This document shows positions 36,229 through 46,000 of a stretch of 64,000 nucleotides of DNA, one piece after another. Source of the stretch: Sphingomonas adhaesiva. Lineage in GTDB: Bacteria; Pseudomonadota; Alphaproteobacteria; Sphingomonadales; Sphingomonadaceae. A program made the translations under genes and the position numbers. Numbering within the stretch: position 1 is the first letter of the stretch; each line of letters starts with the position of its first letter. The DNA lies in the NCBI RefSeq assembly GCF_036946125.1, contig NZ_JAQIJT010000002.1:990001-1054000 (forward strand), read 5' to 3'. The notes below the pieces were generated by a model, which was given only the letters and a program-made list of their open reading frames with translations, did no database searches and had not been told where the DNA came from.

Positions 36229-38697
36229 ATGTCGATCACGCTTGCCTTGTTGCTGGCCGCGCAGGCCGGGACTGCCGCCACCCCGCCCACGACGCCGTCC
36301 GAGCCGACCCCGGCGCAGGTCGTGGTGGGGGCGAGCACCCCCGGCTCGCCGACGCGTACCGAGGAGGAGGTGCAGCGCAGCTCCGCCGCGGCGGACGTGG
36401 TCGTGACCGCGCGCCGCCGCTCGGAGCAGGTGCAGAACGTGCCGATCCCGATCTCCGTCGTCGGGGTGAAGGAGCTGGACAATACCGGCAGCTTCAACGT
36501 GGCGCGGTTGCAGCAGCTGCAACCGACGCTGCAATTCTACTCCACCAACCCGCGCAATTCCTCGGTCAACATCCGCGGGCTGGGCGCGCCGCTGGGGCTG
36601 ACCAACGACGGGATCGAGCAGGGCGTGGGCGTCTATATCGATCAGGTCTATCTCAGCCGCGTGGCGGCGGCGACGCTCGACTTCCTCGACGTCCAGCAGA
36701 TCGAGACGCTGCGCGGCCCGCAGGGAACGCTCTACGGCAAGAACACCGTCGCGGGCGCGATCAGCATCACCAGCAAGGCGCCCAGCTTCACCTTCGAAGG
36801 CCGGGCCGAGGTGACCGCGGGCAATCTGGCGTTCAAGCAGGCGAAGGCGTCGATTTCCGGCCCGCTGGGCGACACGGTCGCGGTGCGGCTGGGCCTGTCG
36901 ACCACCGACCGGCGCGGCACGATCTACAACGTGCGCACCGGCACCTACGTCAATTCGCAGGACAATCTGGGCGTGCGCGGCGCACTGCTGTGGAAGGCGA
37001 GCGATACGCTCAACGTCACGCTGTCGGGCGACTACAGCCGGCAGGACCCGCAATGCTGCGCGCAGATCTTCGTCCGCGTCGGCAGCACGCAGCGCCCGGT
37101 CAACCGCCAGTTCGATGCGCTGGCGGCCGCGCTCAATTACGAACCGCCCAGCCGCAACGCCTTCGACCGCGTGACCGACCTCGATGCGCAGCTTCAGGCG
37201 CGCAACGTGCTGGGCGGCGTGTCGCTGCGCGGCGAATTGCAGCTGGGGGAGGGGACGCTGACCTCCGTCACCGCGTGGCGCTTCTGGGACTGGCTGCCCG
37301 CGAACGACCGCGATTTCACCGGGCTGCCGATCACCACCCTGTCGCAGAATCCGACGCGGCAGGACCAGTTTACGCAGGAATTCCGCTACGCGGGCGAGGG
37401 CGAGGGGTTCAATTACGTCGCCGGGCTATTCGCTTTCTATCAGGACATCCACACCACCGGCACCCAGCGGCAGGGGTCGGCGGCGAGCCGCTGGCTCATC
37501 AATCCCTCCAGTGCGCTGGCGAACGATCCCTCGGTGCTCGACGGGCTGACCGCGAGCAACGACATCCGGCTGAAGAACTTCTCCGGCGCGGCGTTCGGCA
37601 AGCTCAACTGGGACGTGACCGATCAGGTCACGCTCTCGCCGGGCGTTCGCCTCAACTACGACGACAAGGTCGGCAGCTATGTCAGCATCGTGCGCGATGC
37701 GCAGGGCAACCTCGTCCCCGCCACCGGCGGCACCGCGCGGCAGGCGGCGCAGCGCGACGCGATCCAGCCGCAGGCGTTCGAGGGCGAGGCGTATCGCGCA
37801 TGGAACGTCACGTACGACGTTACCGCGTCCTACAAGCCGTCGCGCGATATCCTGATCTACGGCACCTATGCCCACACCTTCAAATCGGGTGGGCTGAACC
37901 TGAACGGCGTGCCGGTCGTGAACGGCGTGGTGCAGACCCAGCTGGCACAGATCGCGCCGGAAAAGGTCGATCATTTCGAGATCGGCGCGAAGTCGCAATT
38001 CTGGGACCGGCGGATCACGCTGAACGTCACCGGCTTCTGGACGCAGATCAAGGACTATCAGGCGGTCGTCAACAACCAGTCCACCTCGACGCTGCGCGGC
38101 TATCTGGCGAATGCGGGTAAGGTACGGGTGCGCGGGGTGGAGGCCGATGTCTCGGTCCGTCCCAGCGACCGGCTGAACGTGTACGTCAACAGCGCGATCA
38201 CCGATGGCCGCTATCTCGACTTCAGGAATGCGCCGTGCCCGCCGGAATTGTCCGGCGGCCCCGCGGCGCCGATCGGAAGCGCCGGGGGGGCCGCGGGCGT
38301 GCCGGGCGCGGCGAGCCCGGTGGTGTGCGACATCTCGGGCCAGTGGCTGCCGGGCATCTCGCGCGCGGCCTTCTCCTACGGCGGCGAATATAACGTCCCC
38401 GCCGCGCTCTTCGGGCAGCAGGGTGAGGCCTATGTCGGGGTCGACGCCAATTCGCGCAGCAAATTCTCGTCCAACGCCTCGCGGTCGATCTACACCGACA
38501 TCGACGGTTATACGCTCGCCAACTTCCGTCTGGGCTATCGCACCGACAGCGGGGTCAACGTCTTCGGCTGGGTCCGCAATGCGTTCGACAACAAATATTA
38601 CGAGGTGCTGGCGACGACTCCGGGCAACACCGGGTTGATTGCGGGCAATGTCGGCGACCCGCGGACCTATGGCATCACGATCGGAGCGAGCTTCTGA
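36229..38697 (+). CDS. TonB-dependent receptor
   Basis: 822-aa outer-membrane transporter. A short hydrophobic start (SITLALLLAAQAGTAA) serves as signal peptide, then a TonB-box-like ADVVVTARRR near 60. The plug (about 70-190) includes RGPQGTLYGKNTVAGAISI, and the barrel ends in a strand of GITIGASF. Related along its length to the receptor at 8316, including a CC pair (QCCAQI) and TLTSVTAWRFWDW. ATG at 36229 follows AGGGGGACAG. No transport or enzyme partner lies beside it; ligand unknown. Confidence 0.93.
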   Translation: MSITLALLLAAQAGTAATPPTTPSEPTPAQVVVGASTPGSPTRTEEEVQRSSAAADVVVTARRRSEQVQNVPIPISVVGVKELDNTGSFNVARLQQLQPTLQFYSTNPRNSSVNIRGLGAPLGLTNDGIEQGVGVYIDQVYLSRVAAATLDFLDVQQIETLRGPQGTLYGKNTVAGAISITSKAPSFTFEGRAEVTAGNLAFKQAKASISGPLGDTVAVRLGLSTTDRRGTIYNVRTGTYVNSQDNLGVRGALLWKASDTLNVTLSGDYSRQDPQCCAQIFVRVGSTQRPVNRQFDALAAALNYEPPSRNAFDRVTDLDAQLQARNVLGGVSLRGELQLGEGTLTSVTAWRFWDWLPANDRDFTGLPITTLSQNPTRQDQFTQEFRYAGEGEGFNYVAGLFAFYQDIHTTGTQRQGSAASRWLINPSSALANDPSVLDGLTASNDIRLKNFSGAAFGKLNWDVTDQVTLSPGVRLNYDDKVGSYVSIVRDAQGNLVPATGGTARQAAQRDAIQPQAFEGEAYRAWNVTYDVTASYKPSRDILIYGTYAHTFKSGGLNLNGVPVVNGVVQTQLAQIAPEKVDHFEIGAKSQFWDRRITLNVTGFWTQIKDYQAVVNNQSTSTLRGYLANAGKVRVRGVEADVSVRPSDRLNVYVNSAITDGRYLDFRNAPCPPELSGGPAAPIGSAGGAAGVPGAASPVVCDISGQWLPGISRAAFSYGGEYNVPAALFGQQGEAYVGVDANSRSKFSSNASRSIYTDIDGYTLANFRLGYRTDSGVNVFGWVRNAFDNKYYEVLATTPGNTGLIAGNVGDPRTYGITIGASF

Positions 38698-38840
38698 GGG
38701 GCCGCCCCCGCCGTCACCCCGGCCTTGAGCCGGGGTGACGCTTCCGGCGACGACTACGAAAGAAGAAGCGGGATGCCGGATCAAGTCCGGCATGACGGAG
38801 GGAGGAGGGAAAGGCCGCCGACGTTCCGCGGACTCCCGTC

Positions 38841-38927
38841 ATTCCCGCGCAGGCGGGAATCCAGACGCGCTGCCGTTCGTGATGGAGGCTCGTCGTCGGC
38901 CTATCTGATTTCCCGCCTGCGCGGGAA
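38841..38927. repeat. Pair of opposed TTCCCGCGCAGGCGGGAA-type palindromes
   Basis: Each palindrome (38841-38860, 38908-38927) is self-complementary around a short core, and the two are also reverse complements of each other, so the segment can fold as two hairpins or one long one. The adjoining CGTCATT word recurs at 32100 and, as CGTCATTGC, at 46541. Confidence 0.7.
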
Positions 38928-39280
38928 TAACGAAGGGAGGGACCGCCGACGGCGAAGCCGCCGGCTTGACGTCGGACGGGTCCGGCGTTGCCGGCCCGCC
39001 GGCCGATCGGGGCGCTGCGCCGCTGGCGCACCGTCCGGCTTGCCGGACTGCGCCCCAACGCAAACGCCCGGGCCGTTTTCACGACCCGGGCGCCTGCGTG
39101 ACGATCGCTCGTCAGCCCCCTAATCCAGTCCTCCGCCCGCACGCCTCGTGAAACGAAGCGGGGCTGGAAGACATTCCCCGAACCACGGCCTGTTTGCCTG
39201 TGTGCCAGTAGCGATCGTATGCGCCGCGCATGGTGACGCTGTCGATACAAATGAACGGGAGCTAAACCGAATGTGGCGCG

Positions 39281-39302
39281 GCTGTGGCGAAATCGCCACA
39301 GC
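39281..39302. promoter_or_regulatory. Hairpin upstream of lolC
   Basis: GCTGTGGCG-AAAT-CGCCACAGC is a perfect 9-bp stem with a 4-nt loop, 53 bp before the lolC start. No T-run follows it, so it is not an obvious terminator; it may be a protein-binding site or a leader structure. Confidence 0.4.
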
Positions 39303-39354
39303 ACCTCGATCGGCCCCGTTGCACCTCGCGGGCGCCCGGCCTAGAGCCTGGTCC

Positions 39355-40605
39355 ATGTTATTGTCGCGCTATGAAAGCATGATCGCGCGGCGCTATCTGC
39401 TGCCGGGCCGGGGCGAGCGGTTCATCGTGCTGGTGGCGGGGTTCTCGCTCGGCGCGGTGATGCTGGGCGTCGCGGCACTCGTCATCGTGATGAGCGTCAT
39501 GAACGGGTTCCGCGCCGAGCTGTTCGACAAGATCGTCGGGCTGAACGGTCATGCGGTGGTGCAGGGATTCAACGGCCGCCTGCCCGACTGGCGCCGTGTG
39601 GTCGCCGAGGCGAAGGCGACCCCCGGCGTCACCAGCGCGGTGCCGATGATCGAGCAGCCGCTGTTCGCCACCTACAACGGGCGCGCCGAATTCATCCTGC
39701 TGAGGGGCATGCGGGTGCAGGACATCCGCGGCAACCCCGCGATCCGCAGCAAGGTGGTGGCCGGCAATCTCGACGCGGTGACCCCCGGCAGCGACAACGT
39801 GGCGATCGGCGCGCGGCTGGCGGAGGCGCTGGGTGCCACGATCGGCTCCGAAATCTCGCTGGTCAGCCCGCAGGGGCAGACGACGCCGTTCGGCACCGTG
39901 CCGCGCATCGTCAACTACACCGTGGCCGCGGTGTTCGAGGTCGGCATCTACGATTACGACAAGGCCTATGTCATGATGCCGCTGCCCGATGCGCAGACGT
40001 TCCTGCTGATGGGGGACAGCGTCGGCATGGTGGAGATCCAGACCGTCGACCCCGACCGCGTCGGCCCGATCCTGGCTCCCTTGTCGGCGAAGGTGCAGGG
40101 TTACGGCGTCGTCGCCGACTGGCGGCGGCTGAACGCGGAGCTGTTCGACGCGCTGGCGGTGGAGCGCGTGGCGATGTTCGTCGTGCTGTGCATCATCATC
40201 CTGGTCGCGGCGTTCAACATCGCCAGTTCGCTCATCATGCTGGTCCGCTCCAAGACGCGCGACATCGCGATCCTGCGGACGATGGGGGCGAGCCGGGGGG
40301 CGATGCTGCGGATCTTCATGACGGTCGGCACCACGATCGGGGTGCTCGGCACGATCGCGGGGCTCATCCTGGGCGCTGTGTTCCTGTTCTTCCGTCAGGC
40401 CGTCGTCGATTTCGTCCAGCTGGTGACGGGGCAGAACCTGTGGGACCCCTCGATCCGCTACCTGACGCATCTGCCGTCCAAGCCCAATCCGGTCGAGATC
40501 ACGCTGATCGTGATCGTCACGCTCGTCATGACGTTCCTCGCGACCGTCTACCCGGCGTACAAGGCGGCGAGTACGGACCCGGTGCAGGTGCTTCGCTATG
40601 AGTGA
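39355..40605 (+). CDS. lolC: Lipoprotein-releasing ABC transporter, permease subunit (LolC/LolE family)
   Basis: 416 aa. One N-terminal membrane helix (about 22-48, VLVAGFSLGAVMLGVAALVI) precedes a large periplasmic MacB-like domain and three C-terminal helices (about 268-295, 315-345, 375-400). It pulls outer-membrane lipoproteins from the inner membrane and hands them to LolA. The start block SRYESMIARRYLLPGRG is typical. Only one permease is encoded here, as usual in alphaproteobacteria, so it may act as a homodimer. It overlaps lolD by 8 bp. Confidence 0.93.
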   Translation: MLLSRYESMIARRYLLPGRGERFIVLVAGFSLGAVMLGVAALVIVMSVMNGFRAELFDKIVGLNGHAVVQGFNGRLPDWRRVVAEAKATPGVTSAVPMIEQPLFATYNGRAEFILLRGMRVQDIRGNPAIRSKVVAGNLDAVTPGSDNVAIGARLAEALGATIGSEISLVSPQGQTTPFGTVPRIVNYTVAAVFEVGIYDYDKAYVMMPLPDAQTFLLMGDSVGMVEIQTVDPDRVGPILAPLSAKVQGYGVVADWRRLNAELFDALAVERVAMFVVLCIIILVAAFNIASSLIMLVRSKTRDIAILRTMGASRGAMLRIFMTVGTTIGVLGTIAGLILGAVFLFFRQAVVDFVQLVTGQNLWDPSIRYLTHLPSKPNPVEITLIVIVTLVMTFLATVYPAYKAASTDPVQVLRYE

Positions 40606-41272
40606 CGCGGTCCTGGAGACGCGCGGCCTCGCGCGCAGCTTCACGCAGGGCGAGACGACGATCCACGTCCTGCGCGGCGTCGACCTGGCGATCGCGCCGG
40701 GTGAGATCGTGGCGCTGGTCGGCCCGTCCGGCTCGGGCAAGTCGACGCTGCTTCAGGCGGTGGGGCTGCTCGAGGGCGGCTTCTCCGGCTCGATCCGCAT
40801 CGCGGGTACGGAAGCGGCGCAGCTGGACGCCGCGGGGCGCACCGATCTGCGGCGGGACCGGCTGGGCTTCATCTACCAGTTCCACCACCTGCTGCCCGAT
40901 TTCAGCGCGATCGAGAATGTCGTCCTGCCGCAGCTGATCCAGGGCGGCACCCGGGCCGTCGCGGAGGAGCGCGCCACCACGCTGCTCACTGCGCTGGGCG
41001 TGGGCCACCGCCTGACCCACCGCCCGTCGCAGCTCTCCGGCGGCGAGCAGCAGCGCGTCGCGGTGGCACGGGCGCTCGCCAACCGGCCCGCGCTGGTGCT
41101 GGCCGACGAGCCCACCGGCAACCTCGACGAGCATACCGCCGATGTCGTGCTCGCCGAATTCCTGCGGCTGGTCCGCGGCGAGGGCTCGGCCGCGCTGGTG
41201 GCCACCCACAACGAGCGGCTGGCCGCGCGGATGGACCGCGTCGTGCGCCTGCACGAGGGGCAGTTGCAATGA
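40598..41272 (+). CDS. lolD: Lipoprotein-releasing ABC transporter, ATP-binding subunit
   Basis: 224 aa. Walker A GPSGSGKSTLL is near 45, the Q-loop region FIYQFHHLLPDFSAIENV follows, then signature LSGGEQQRVAVARAL near 147 and Walker B ALVLADEPTGNLD. This is the MacB/LolD type, which powers lipoprotein extraction with LolC. The ATG lies inside the last codons of lolC, and its TGA overlaps the acetyltransferase ATG, so the genes form one operon. Confidence 0.95.
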   Translation: MSDAVLETRGLARSFTQGETTIHVLRGVDLAIAPGEIVALVGPSGSGKSTLLQAVGLLEGGFSGSIRIAGTEAAQLDAAGRTDLRRDRLGFIYQFHHLLPDFSAIENVVLPQLIQGGTRAVAEERATTLLTALGVGHRLTHRPSQLSGGEQQRVAVARALANRPALVLADEPTGNLDEHTADVVLAEFLRLVRGEGSAALVATHNERLAARMDRVVRLHEGQLQ

Positions 41273-41859
41273 CGCGCTGGCGCGAGACGCCGACGCTCAT
41301 CGGGCGTCACGTGACCTTGCGCCCGCTGACCGTCGACGATGCCCCCGCGCTGGCCGCCGCGGCGGGCGACGGCGACCTGACCGAGCTGTTCTTCGCGAAC
41401 GTGGCGGGGCTGACCGATCCCGCCGCCTTCGTCGCCGCCGCGCTCAGGGAACGCGACTATGGCCGCGCGCTGCCGCTCGCGGTCGAGACGCCCGATGGCC
41501 GCGTCGTCGGCCTCACCCGGCTGATGCGGATGAGCGAGGCGCATCGCCGCGTGGAGATCGGCGGCACCTTCTACGCCCGCTCGGTCCAGCGCAGCGGCGT
41601 GAACACGGAGGCCAAGCTGCTGCTGCTCACTCATGCCTTCGACGTGCTGGGGTGCAACGTGGTGCAGATCCGCACCGACTGGTTCAACAAGCGGTCGCAG
41701 GCGGCGATCGAGCGGCTCGGCGCCAAGCGCGACGGCGTGCTGCGCGCGCACCAGGTGATGAACGGCCGGGTCCGCGATATCGTCGTCTATTCGATCATCG
41801 CGGGCGAATGGCCCGGGGTGCGCACGAATATCGAATTCCTGCTGAGGAGAGCGCGATGA
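41269..41859 (+). CDS. GNAT family N-acetyltransferase (RimJ/RimL-like)
   Basis: 196 aa. It starts GRHVTLRPLTVDDAPAL like the RimJ/RimL ribosomal-protein acetyltransferases. The C-terminal strand-helix block NVVQIRTDWFNKRSQAAIERL precedes LGAKRDGVLRAHQVMNGR, typical of the acetyl-CoA-binding half. It is coupled by overlapping ATGA to lolD and to the following peroxidase gene. The acceptor (N terminus of a protein or a small amine) is unknown. Confidence 0.88.
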   Translation: MTRWRETPTLIGRHVTLRPLTVDDAPALAAAAGDGDLTELFFANVAGLTDPAAFVAAALRERDYGRALPLAVETPDGRVVGLTRLMRMSEAHRRVEIGGTFYARSVQRSGVNTEAKLLLLTHAFDVLGCNVVQIRTDWFNKRSQAAIERLGAKRDGVLRAHQVMNGRVRDIVVYSIIAGEWPGVRTNIEFLLRRAR

Positions 41860-42335
41860 CCGCCATCACCGACTTCACCGTGAAGGCCGCCGACGGCAGC
41901 CCCGCCTCGCTGGCGCCTTATCGCGGCAAGGTGCTGCTGATCGTCAACACCGCCTCCAAATGCGGCTTCACCCCGCAATATCAGGGGCTGGAGGCGCTCC
42001 ACCGCAAGTACGGCGAGCGCGGGTTCGAGGTGCTGGCCTTCCCCTGCAACCAGTTCGGCGCGCAGGAGCCGGGCGATGCGGCGGAGATCGCGAATTTCTG
42101 CTCGCTGACCTATGACGTGACCTTCCCGGTCTTCGCGAAGATCGACGTCAACGGCGACGGCACCGACCCGCTGTTCGCGCAGCTGAAGTCGGATGCGCCG
42201 GGCGTGCTGGGGTCGAAGGCGATCAAGTGGAACTTCACCAAGTTCCTGATCGACCGCGAGGGCCGCACCGTGGAGCGCTACGCCCCCACGACCAAGCCGG
42301 TAGATATCGAGAAGGATATCGAAGCGCTGCTGTGA
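41856..42335 (+). CDS. Glutathione peroxidase (thiol peroxidase type)
   Basis: 159 aa with the three family blocks: NTASKCGFTPQY holding the peroxidatic Cys in place of selenocysteine, LAFPCNQFGAQEPG with a second Cys and the catalytic Gln, and KWNFTKFLIDREG with the catalytic Trp/Asn. It reduces peroxides using thioredoxin or glutathione. ATG at 41856 follows GAGGAGAG inside the end of the acetyltransferase gene. Last gene of the lol operon. Confidence 0.95.
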   Translation: MTAITDFTVKAADGSPASLAPYRGKVLLIVNTASKCGFTPQYQGLEALHRKYGERGFEVLAFPCNQFGAQEPGDAAEIANFCSLTYDVTFPVFAKIDVNGDGTDPLFAQLKSDAPGVLGSKAIKWNFTKFLIDREGRTVERYAPTTKPVDIEKDIEALL

Positions 42336-42372
42336 CGGGGGCAGGCTACACGCTCGCCATGACGGGAGTAGC

Positions 42373-42936
42373 CTACGCCGGCACGCCGAACGGCTTCGCC
42401 CCGCTGCGGTGGTCCCACGCCGCGGCGATGGCGGTGACACCGCCCATCAGGAAGCTGATGCCCAGGATGAAGCCCGGCAGCGTCAGCGCCGACCACGGCA
42501 CGGTCGCGACGATGAACACCGCGAGCAGCAGGTTCACCGCGCCCAGCGCGATCATCAGCCCGCGCCGCCGCCGCGCCTTGATGCCCCAGTAGACCTCCAG
42601 CGCGCCGCGCACCGCCAGCCACACCGCGACCATCAGCGTCAGCGAGATCGCGCCGGTCATCGGCTCCATCACCATGATCGCGCCGACGATCACGGAGACG
42701 AGCCCGAAGACGACCGAATAGGCGCGGCTCTCATGCCCGTGCCCGAACAGCCCGGCGGCGATTGCGAAGACGCCGGAGATGAAGAAGAACGCCCCGATCG
42801 TCACCGTCGCGGCATAGGTCGCGGCGAACGGCCAGGCGAAGGCGGCGATGCCGACCAGCGACGACACCACGCCATATGCCATGATCCAGCCCCAACCGGC
42901 GCCCATCACCGGCGTATCGGATCGCACATCGTCCAT
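42373..42936 (-). CDS. DUF308 (HdeD-like) membrane protein
   Basis: 187 aa with six predicted membrane helices (for example IMAYGVVSSLVGIAAFAWPF, VTIGAFFFISGVFAIAAGLF, LVSVIVGAIMVMEP, LTLMVAVWLAVRGALEVYWG). A repeated G-(I/V)-x-F helix pattern is typical of the acid-resistance-associated HdeD family. ATG at 42936 follows GGAAGG. It is convergent with the peroxidase gene and divergent from dnaE. Role unproven; family members are linked to acid stress only in enterobacteria. Confidence 0.9.
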   Translation of the reverse strand: MDDVRSDTPVMGAGWGWIMAYGVVSSLVGIAAFAWPFAATYAATVTIGAFFFISGVFAIAAGLFGHGHESRAYSVVFGLVSVIVGAIMVMEPMTGAISLTLMVAVWLAVRGALEVYWGIKARRRRGLMIALGAVNLLLAVFIVATVPWSALTLPGFILGISFLMGGVTAIAAAWDHRSGAKPFGVPA

Positions 42937-43031
42937 CGTCTTCCACCTTCCTTTCGTCGATGCGGCGAACGGGTGGGGCATGGGGGGGTTCCGTGCTGGT
43001 CGAATCGGCGTGGCGGGCCTATCCTGGGTTG

Positions 43032-46000
43032 ATGGCGCATTCCGGGTTCGTACCGCTCCGCATCTTTTCCTCCTACACGATGCTCGATGGCGCGATCGAG
43101 CCGAAGGCGATCGCGAAGCGCGCCGCGAAGCTGGGCTTTCCCGCCGCCGGCCTGACCGACCGCAACGGCCTGTACGCCGCGATGGCCTTTTCCGACGCCG
43201 CGGCGGGCGCGGGCGTCCAGCCGGTGATCGGGACGATGCTGGGCCTCGCGCGCCCCGACATGCCCGACGGCGCGCCGCCGGTGATCGACTGGATCGCGCT
43301 CTATGCGCAGGACGCAACCGGCTACGACAATCTGTGCGCGCTGGTCAGCCACGCGCATCTCGACCGCCCGCTGGAACTGGCGCCGCACGTCGGGTTCGAC
43401 GTGCTGAGGCGACATGCCGCCGGCCTGATCGCGCTGACCGCGGGCGGGGAAGGGGGCGTCGCGCGCCTGTTCGCGGAGGATCAGCCCGCGCGCGCCGCGG
43501 CCTATGCCGACCGGCTCCACGCGATCTTCCCCGATCGCCTCTATATCGAGCTGTCGCGCCGCGACGATGCGGTGGAGGAGAAGGCGGAGGAGCATCTGCT
43601 CGACCTCGCCTACGACCGCGGCTGGCCGATCGTCGCGACCAACCCCAGCTGCTTCGAGGAGGCGAGCTTCGGCGACGCGCACGACGCCATGCTGTGCATC
43701 GCGCATTCCACCTATGTCGAGAGCGAGGATCGCCCGCGCAGCTGCGGCCATGCGTGGATGAAGCCTGCCGAGCAGATGATCGCGCTCTTTCACGACCTGC
43801 CCGAGGCGATCGCGAACACGCTGGTCGTGGCGCAGCGCTGCGCCGTCGCCGCGCCCAAGCGCAAGCCGATCCTGCCCAGCCTCGCGGGCGACCGCGAGGG
43901 CGAGGCGACGATGCTGCGCGACCGCGCGCGCGCGGGGCTCGCGGCGCGGCTCCGGCGGATCGAGGAGCTGGGCCAGGCGGGCGACGCGGGGTGGCAGGAC
44001 GCGTACAAGGATCGCCTGGAGTTCGAGCTCGACGTCATCATCCAGATGGGCTTTCCCGGCTACTTCCTGATCGTCGCCGACTTCATCCAATGGGCGAAAC
44101 AGCATGATATCCCGGTCGGGCCGGGGCGCGGATCGGGCGCGGGTTCGGCGGTCGCCTGGGCGCTGACGATCACCGATCTCGACCCGCTCCAGCTCGGGCT
44201 GCTGTTCGAACGTTTCCTGAACCCGGAACGCGTGTCGATGCCCGACTTCGACATCGACTTCTGCGAAACCCGCCGCGGCGAGGTCATCCGCTACGTGCAG
44301 GAGAAGTACGGCCGCGATCAGGTCGCGCAGATCATCACCTTCGGAAAGCTGAAGGCGCGCGCGGTGCTGAAGGACACCGGGCGCGTGCTCCAGATGAGCT
44401 ACGGCCAGATCGACCGGCTGGCGAAGCTGGTGCCCAACCACCCGACCGATCCGTGGGACCTGAAGCGCGCGCTGAACGGCGTGCCGGAGCTGGCGAAGGA
44501 ATATTCCAACGACAATCAGGTCCGCCACCTGTGGGATCTGGCGACCAAGCTGGAGGGGCTGCCGCGCCACTCGTCGACCCACGCGGCGGGCGTGGTGATC
44601 GGCGACCGCCCGCTGGCGCAGCTGGTTCCGCTCTACCGCGATCCGCGCTCCGACATGCCCGTCACGCAGTTCGACATGAAATATGTCGAGGGCGCGGGGC
44701 TGGTGAAGTTCGACTTCCTCGGCCTCAAGACGCTGTCGGTGCTCAAGAAGGCGATCCAGCTGCTCGCCAAGCGCGGGATCGCGGTCGATCTCGACGCGCT
44801 GCCGTGGAACGACGAGGGCGTCTACAAACTGCTTCAGCGCGGCGACACGGTCGGCGTGTTCCAGCTGGAATCGGAGGGGATGCGCCGCACGCTGTCGGCC
44901 GTCCGCCCGTCCAATTTCGGCGACATCATCGCGCTCGTGTCGCTCTACCGCCCGGGCCCGATGGACAACATCCCCTCGTTCGGCAGGCGTAAGCAGGGGC
45001 AGGAGGAGATCACCTATCCCCACCCGCTGCTGGAGCCGATCCTGAACGAGACCTACGGAATCTTCGTCTATCAGGAACAGGTCATGCAGGCCGCGCAGGT
45101 GCTGGCGGGCTATTCGCTCGGCGGCGCGGACCTGTTGCGGCGCGCCATGGGCAAGAAGATCAAGGCGGAGATGGACGCGCAGCGCGCCACCTTCGTCGCG
45201 GGCTGTGCCGAGCATAACGGGATCAAGGCGGATTACGCCAACCAGCTGTTCGACCTGATCGACAAGTTCGCGGGCTACGGCTTCAACAAGAGCCACGCCG
45301 CGGCCTATGCGCTGCTGGCGTACCAGACCGCGTGGCTGAAGGCGCATCATCCGGCCGAATTCTTCGCCGCGTCGATGTGCTACGACATCCATCTCACCGA
45401 CAAGCTCGCGATCTTCGTCGACGACATGCGCCGGCTGGGGGTGCCATTGCTGGCACCGTGCATCAACGCCAGCGACGCCGAGTTCGACGTGCAGCCGGCC
45501 GGCGACGAGCAGGCATATGGCGTCCGCTATGCGCTCGCCGGGCTCAAGTCGGTCGGCGAAGGCGCGATGGAGAAACTGATCGAGGAGCGCGCCAACGGGG
45601 CGTTCCGCAGCCTCGACGACTTCGCAAGCCGGGTCGACCCGCGCCTGCTCAACAAGCGCCAGCTGGAGACGCTGGCCGCGGCGGGCGCGTTCGACGCGCT
45701 GGAGACGAACCGCGCGGGTGTCCACACGGTCGCGGAGACGATCCTGGCGATCGCCGCCAGCACCCACCACGGCCGCACCAGCGGGCAGGGCGGGCTGTTC
45801 GGCGACGATGCGGGCGGGGCGGGTGACGTCATCAAGCTGCCCGCGACCGCGCGCTGGAGCCTGGCCGAGCGGATGGAGCAGGAGAAGGAAGCGTTCGGCT
45901 TCTACTTCTCCGCGCACCCGGTCGACCGCTACCGCCACCTGGCGAAGATGCACGGCGCGCGCAGCTATGTCGCGCTCGGCGAGCTGCCGATCCCGGAGGG

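Larger units (their letters stand above)
38698..39354. other. Repeat-rich gap between the TonB receptor and lolC
   Basis: No gene is supported here. It contains GTCACCCCGGC...GCCGGGGTGAC (38713-38723 with 38729-38739), two opposed ATTCCCGC-type palindromes (38841-38860 and 38908-38927), a CGCCCGGG...CCCGGGCG hairpin (39065-39092) similar in sequence to the hsp20 terminator stem, and a 9-bp hairpin close to lolC (39281-39302). The short frame upstream of and in frame with lolC lacks membrane-protein character. Confidence 0.65.

Noticed and set aside
39148..39354. N-terminal extension of LolC
   Set aside because: The extra residues are hydrophilic and unrelated to the family, and they span a hairpin; the start at 39355 gives the normal LolC/E opening.
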